Origin: Kiritimatiellales bacterium
GTDB taxonomy: Bacteria > Patescibacteriota > Gracilibacteria > Peribacterales > Peribacteraceae
DNA length: 47,658 nt
Reading direction: 5' to 3'
Assembly: GCA_021734665.1 (NCBI GenBank)
Contig: JAIPIN010000003.1
Span: 1-47,658 of the forward strand
The notes beneath the pieces are model-generated. The model searched no databases. It saw only the letters and a list, made by a program, of their open reading frames with translations, and was not told the DNA's origin. Shown piece after piece: positions 46,613 to 47,658 of the stretch. Every line of letters starts with the position of its first letter. Position 1 is the first letter of the stretch. The translations under genes and the position numbers were made by a program.

Positions 46613-47658
46613 TCACTTTTTCCAAGTAAACATCCTATTCATAGTGTAATTCCACATCACTCCTGTAAGTGCTCCAATGAATACCGCAAGAAGTTCCAGC
46701 CAACCAAGAGAGAACAGATATGCACTTACTGCCCAATTTGCCAATGCTCCAAACAAGCAGGCAAAATTGAACTTTATAAATCCAATAATCGCATTCACAC
46801 CTCGTAATTTCTGATGAGCAAAGGTCCACGCATTATTCAAAAGATAATTAAAGACTACTGCTGTTTCTGTCGCGCCAATAACCGCGAGAGAGAACCCGCC
46901 AATAGTCAAAGTTTCTCCGTGAGTTATCGCTCTAGAGATTAAAACGTATGCAGTCATATGCACAAATACTCCCAGAGTTCCTACCAAACAAAATTTTAAG
47001 AACGTAAGCGGTATAAGCTTTCCGATCGTTACATCATAAAGATATTCCAAAAATTCTACCTGCACTTTCCATGATAATTTGCTTTCGCCAAGCTGACGCA
47101 AACCAAATTTATAAGGAAGCTCTGTAGCCTGAGCTTCTTTAGGAACGTGAACCAATAAATCGAGAAGTATTTTAAAACCCTTTGGATTTAAACTTTCGCG
47201 CACTGTATCAAATACAGATCTATCTAATGCAAAAAACCCACTCATTGGATCTTTCACTTTAACGCTGCAAAGATGAAGTGCCATTTTTGTAGCAGTCTTG
47301 CTCAAAAAGTGTCTTCTCTCATCCCAATCCCCAACACTCCCTCCTTCAATGTAGCGTGAGCCGATTGCAATCCCCCTATTTTCTTTGGCTGCTTTGTACA
47401 ATGCCGGAAGCAACTCCATATCATGCTGACCATCACTGTCCATAACTGCAAATATATCTCCCTTTGCAGATAAAAATCCCTCAATTACCGCAGAAGAAAG
47501 CCCTCGTCTATCAATCCTGCGAATCACATGAACATTGTCTTTGTTTTGAGATAAATCCAAAGCTATCTGCCATGTTTTATCTGGAGAATCATCATCAACA
47601 ATAATTATTTCGTATGAAATATCTTTTAGAACTGCTTCTAGCTTTGGCAAAAGCTCTG
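46613..47658 (-). CDS. GT2 glycosyltransferase fused to GtrA membrane domain (5' end cut)
   Basis: Partial: the reading frame continues past the right edge, since the family N-terminus before PKLEAVLKDISYEIIIVDDD is missing. The GT2 domain has DDDSPDKTWQIA, RRGLSSAVIEGFLSAKGDI, AVMDSDGQHDMELL (metal-binding DSD) and PMSGFFALDR. From about residue 215 follows a GtrA-like domain with four membrane spans (FLKFCLVGTLGVFVHMTAYV, AVVFNYLLNNAWTFAH, WLELLAVFIGALTGVMWN). Such fusions resemble dolichol-phosphate-mannose synthase-type enzymes that load and translocate a sugar on a polyprenyl carrier. It is convergent with the ugd/epimerase pair. Confidence 0.92.
   Translation of the reverse strand, partial: ELLPKLEAVLKDISYEIIIVDDDSPDKTWQIALDLSQNKDNVHVIRRIDRRGLSSAVIEGFLSAKGDIFAVMDSDGQHDMELLPALYKAAKENRGIAIGSRYIEGGSVGDWDERRHFLSKTATKMALHLCSVKVKDPMSGFFALDRSVFDTVRESLNPKGFKILLDLLVHVPKEAQATELPYKFGLRQLGESKLSWKVQVEFLEYLYDVTIGKLIPLTFLKFCLVGTLGVFVHMTAYVLISRAITHGETLTIGGFSLAVIGATETAVVFNYLLNNAWTFAHQKLRGVNAIIGFIKFNFACLFGALANWAVSAYLFSLGWLELLAVFIGALTGVMWNYTMNRMFTWKK

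Overview
This window looks like chromosome from a Candidate Phyla Radiation (Patescibacteria) bacterium, most plausibly of the Peregrinibacteria/Peribacteria type. That placement is an inference from the gene set and architecture; no phylogeny was run. Pointers are: a very large secreted protein ending in three S-layer homology (SLH) domains, a VanW protein, a minimal SufS-SufU pair, family X polymerase without a PHP domain, many stand-alone glycosyltransferases, moderate to low GC, and short start-proximal promoters with almost no Shine-Dalgarno sites. TGA ends several genes (for example the DUF2304 gene) and the long reading frames contain no internal TGA, so the recoded code of Gracilibacteria/Absconditabacteria is not in use.

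Layout. 0.2-11.9 kb is a cell-surface glycan island: five GT4-type glycosyltransferases, RmlB and RmlA (dTDP-4-keto-6-deoxyglucose supply), a DUF2304/GT2 pair and a 945-residue GT-C-like membrane protein. 12.0-13.7 kb is sufS-sufU. 13.7-14.4 kb holds tRNA-Thr(GGU) behind two broken tRNA-like copies, then a GIY-YIG mini-protein. 14.5-16.6 kb is rpsF-rpsR, a YebC-type regulator and an ArsR-type repressor with a palindrome at its promoter. 16.7-26.6 kb is a cell-envelope block: class A penicillin-binding protein, pilin-like membrane peptide, TPR protein, FtsX, RecO, VanW, RNase H and an S41 protease. 26.7-32.2 kb is one 1836-residue surface protein. 32.3-40.4 kb is housekeeping: Ndk, M16 protease, bL34, PduO-type cobalamin adenosyltransferase, PheT, tRNA-Ser(GGA), an ArsP-like permease and PolX. 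40.5-41.6 kb is about 1.1 kb without a conventional gene, full of strong hairpins, with a GC-rich stretch and one tiny arginine-rich ORF. 41.6-44.0 kb is S-adenosylhomocysteinase plus a PfkB (adenosine kinase-like) enzyme. 44.1-47.7 kb is UDP-glucose dehydrogenase, a UDP-glucuronate epimerase and a GT2-GtrA protein cut by the window edge, a second sugar module.

How it works together. The two nucleotide-sugar modules (RmlA/RmlB and Ugd/epimerase) feed the glycosyltransferases; PBP, VanW, FtsX, the S41 protease and the SLH protein build or anchor the envelope; AhcY and the kinase clear S-adenosylhomocysteine and adenosine after methylation.

Three things stand out. First, nearly every intergenic gap carries a pair of opposed, imperfect short-period repeats that can fold into a hairpin. 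The sequence differs between loci but the architecture is the same, and some tracts run into coding sequence in frame. Second, a -10-like hexamer sits only 6-10 nt before the start codon of many genes, implying leaderless mRNAs. Third, the 40.97-41.31 kb segment looks like a large structured RNA of no class I recognise.
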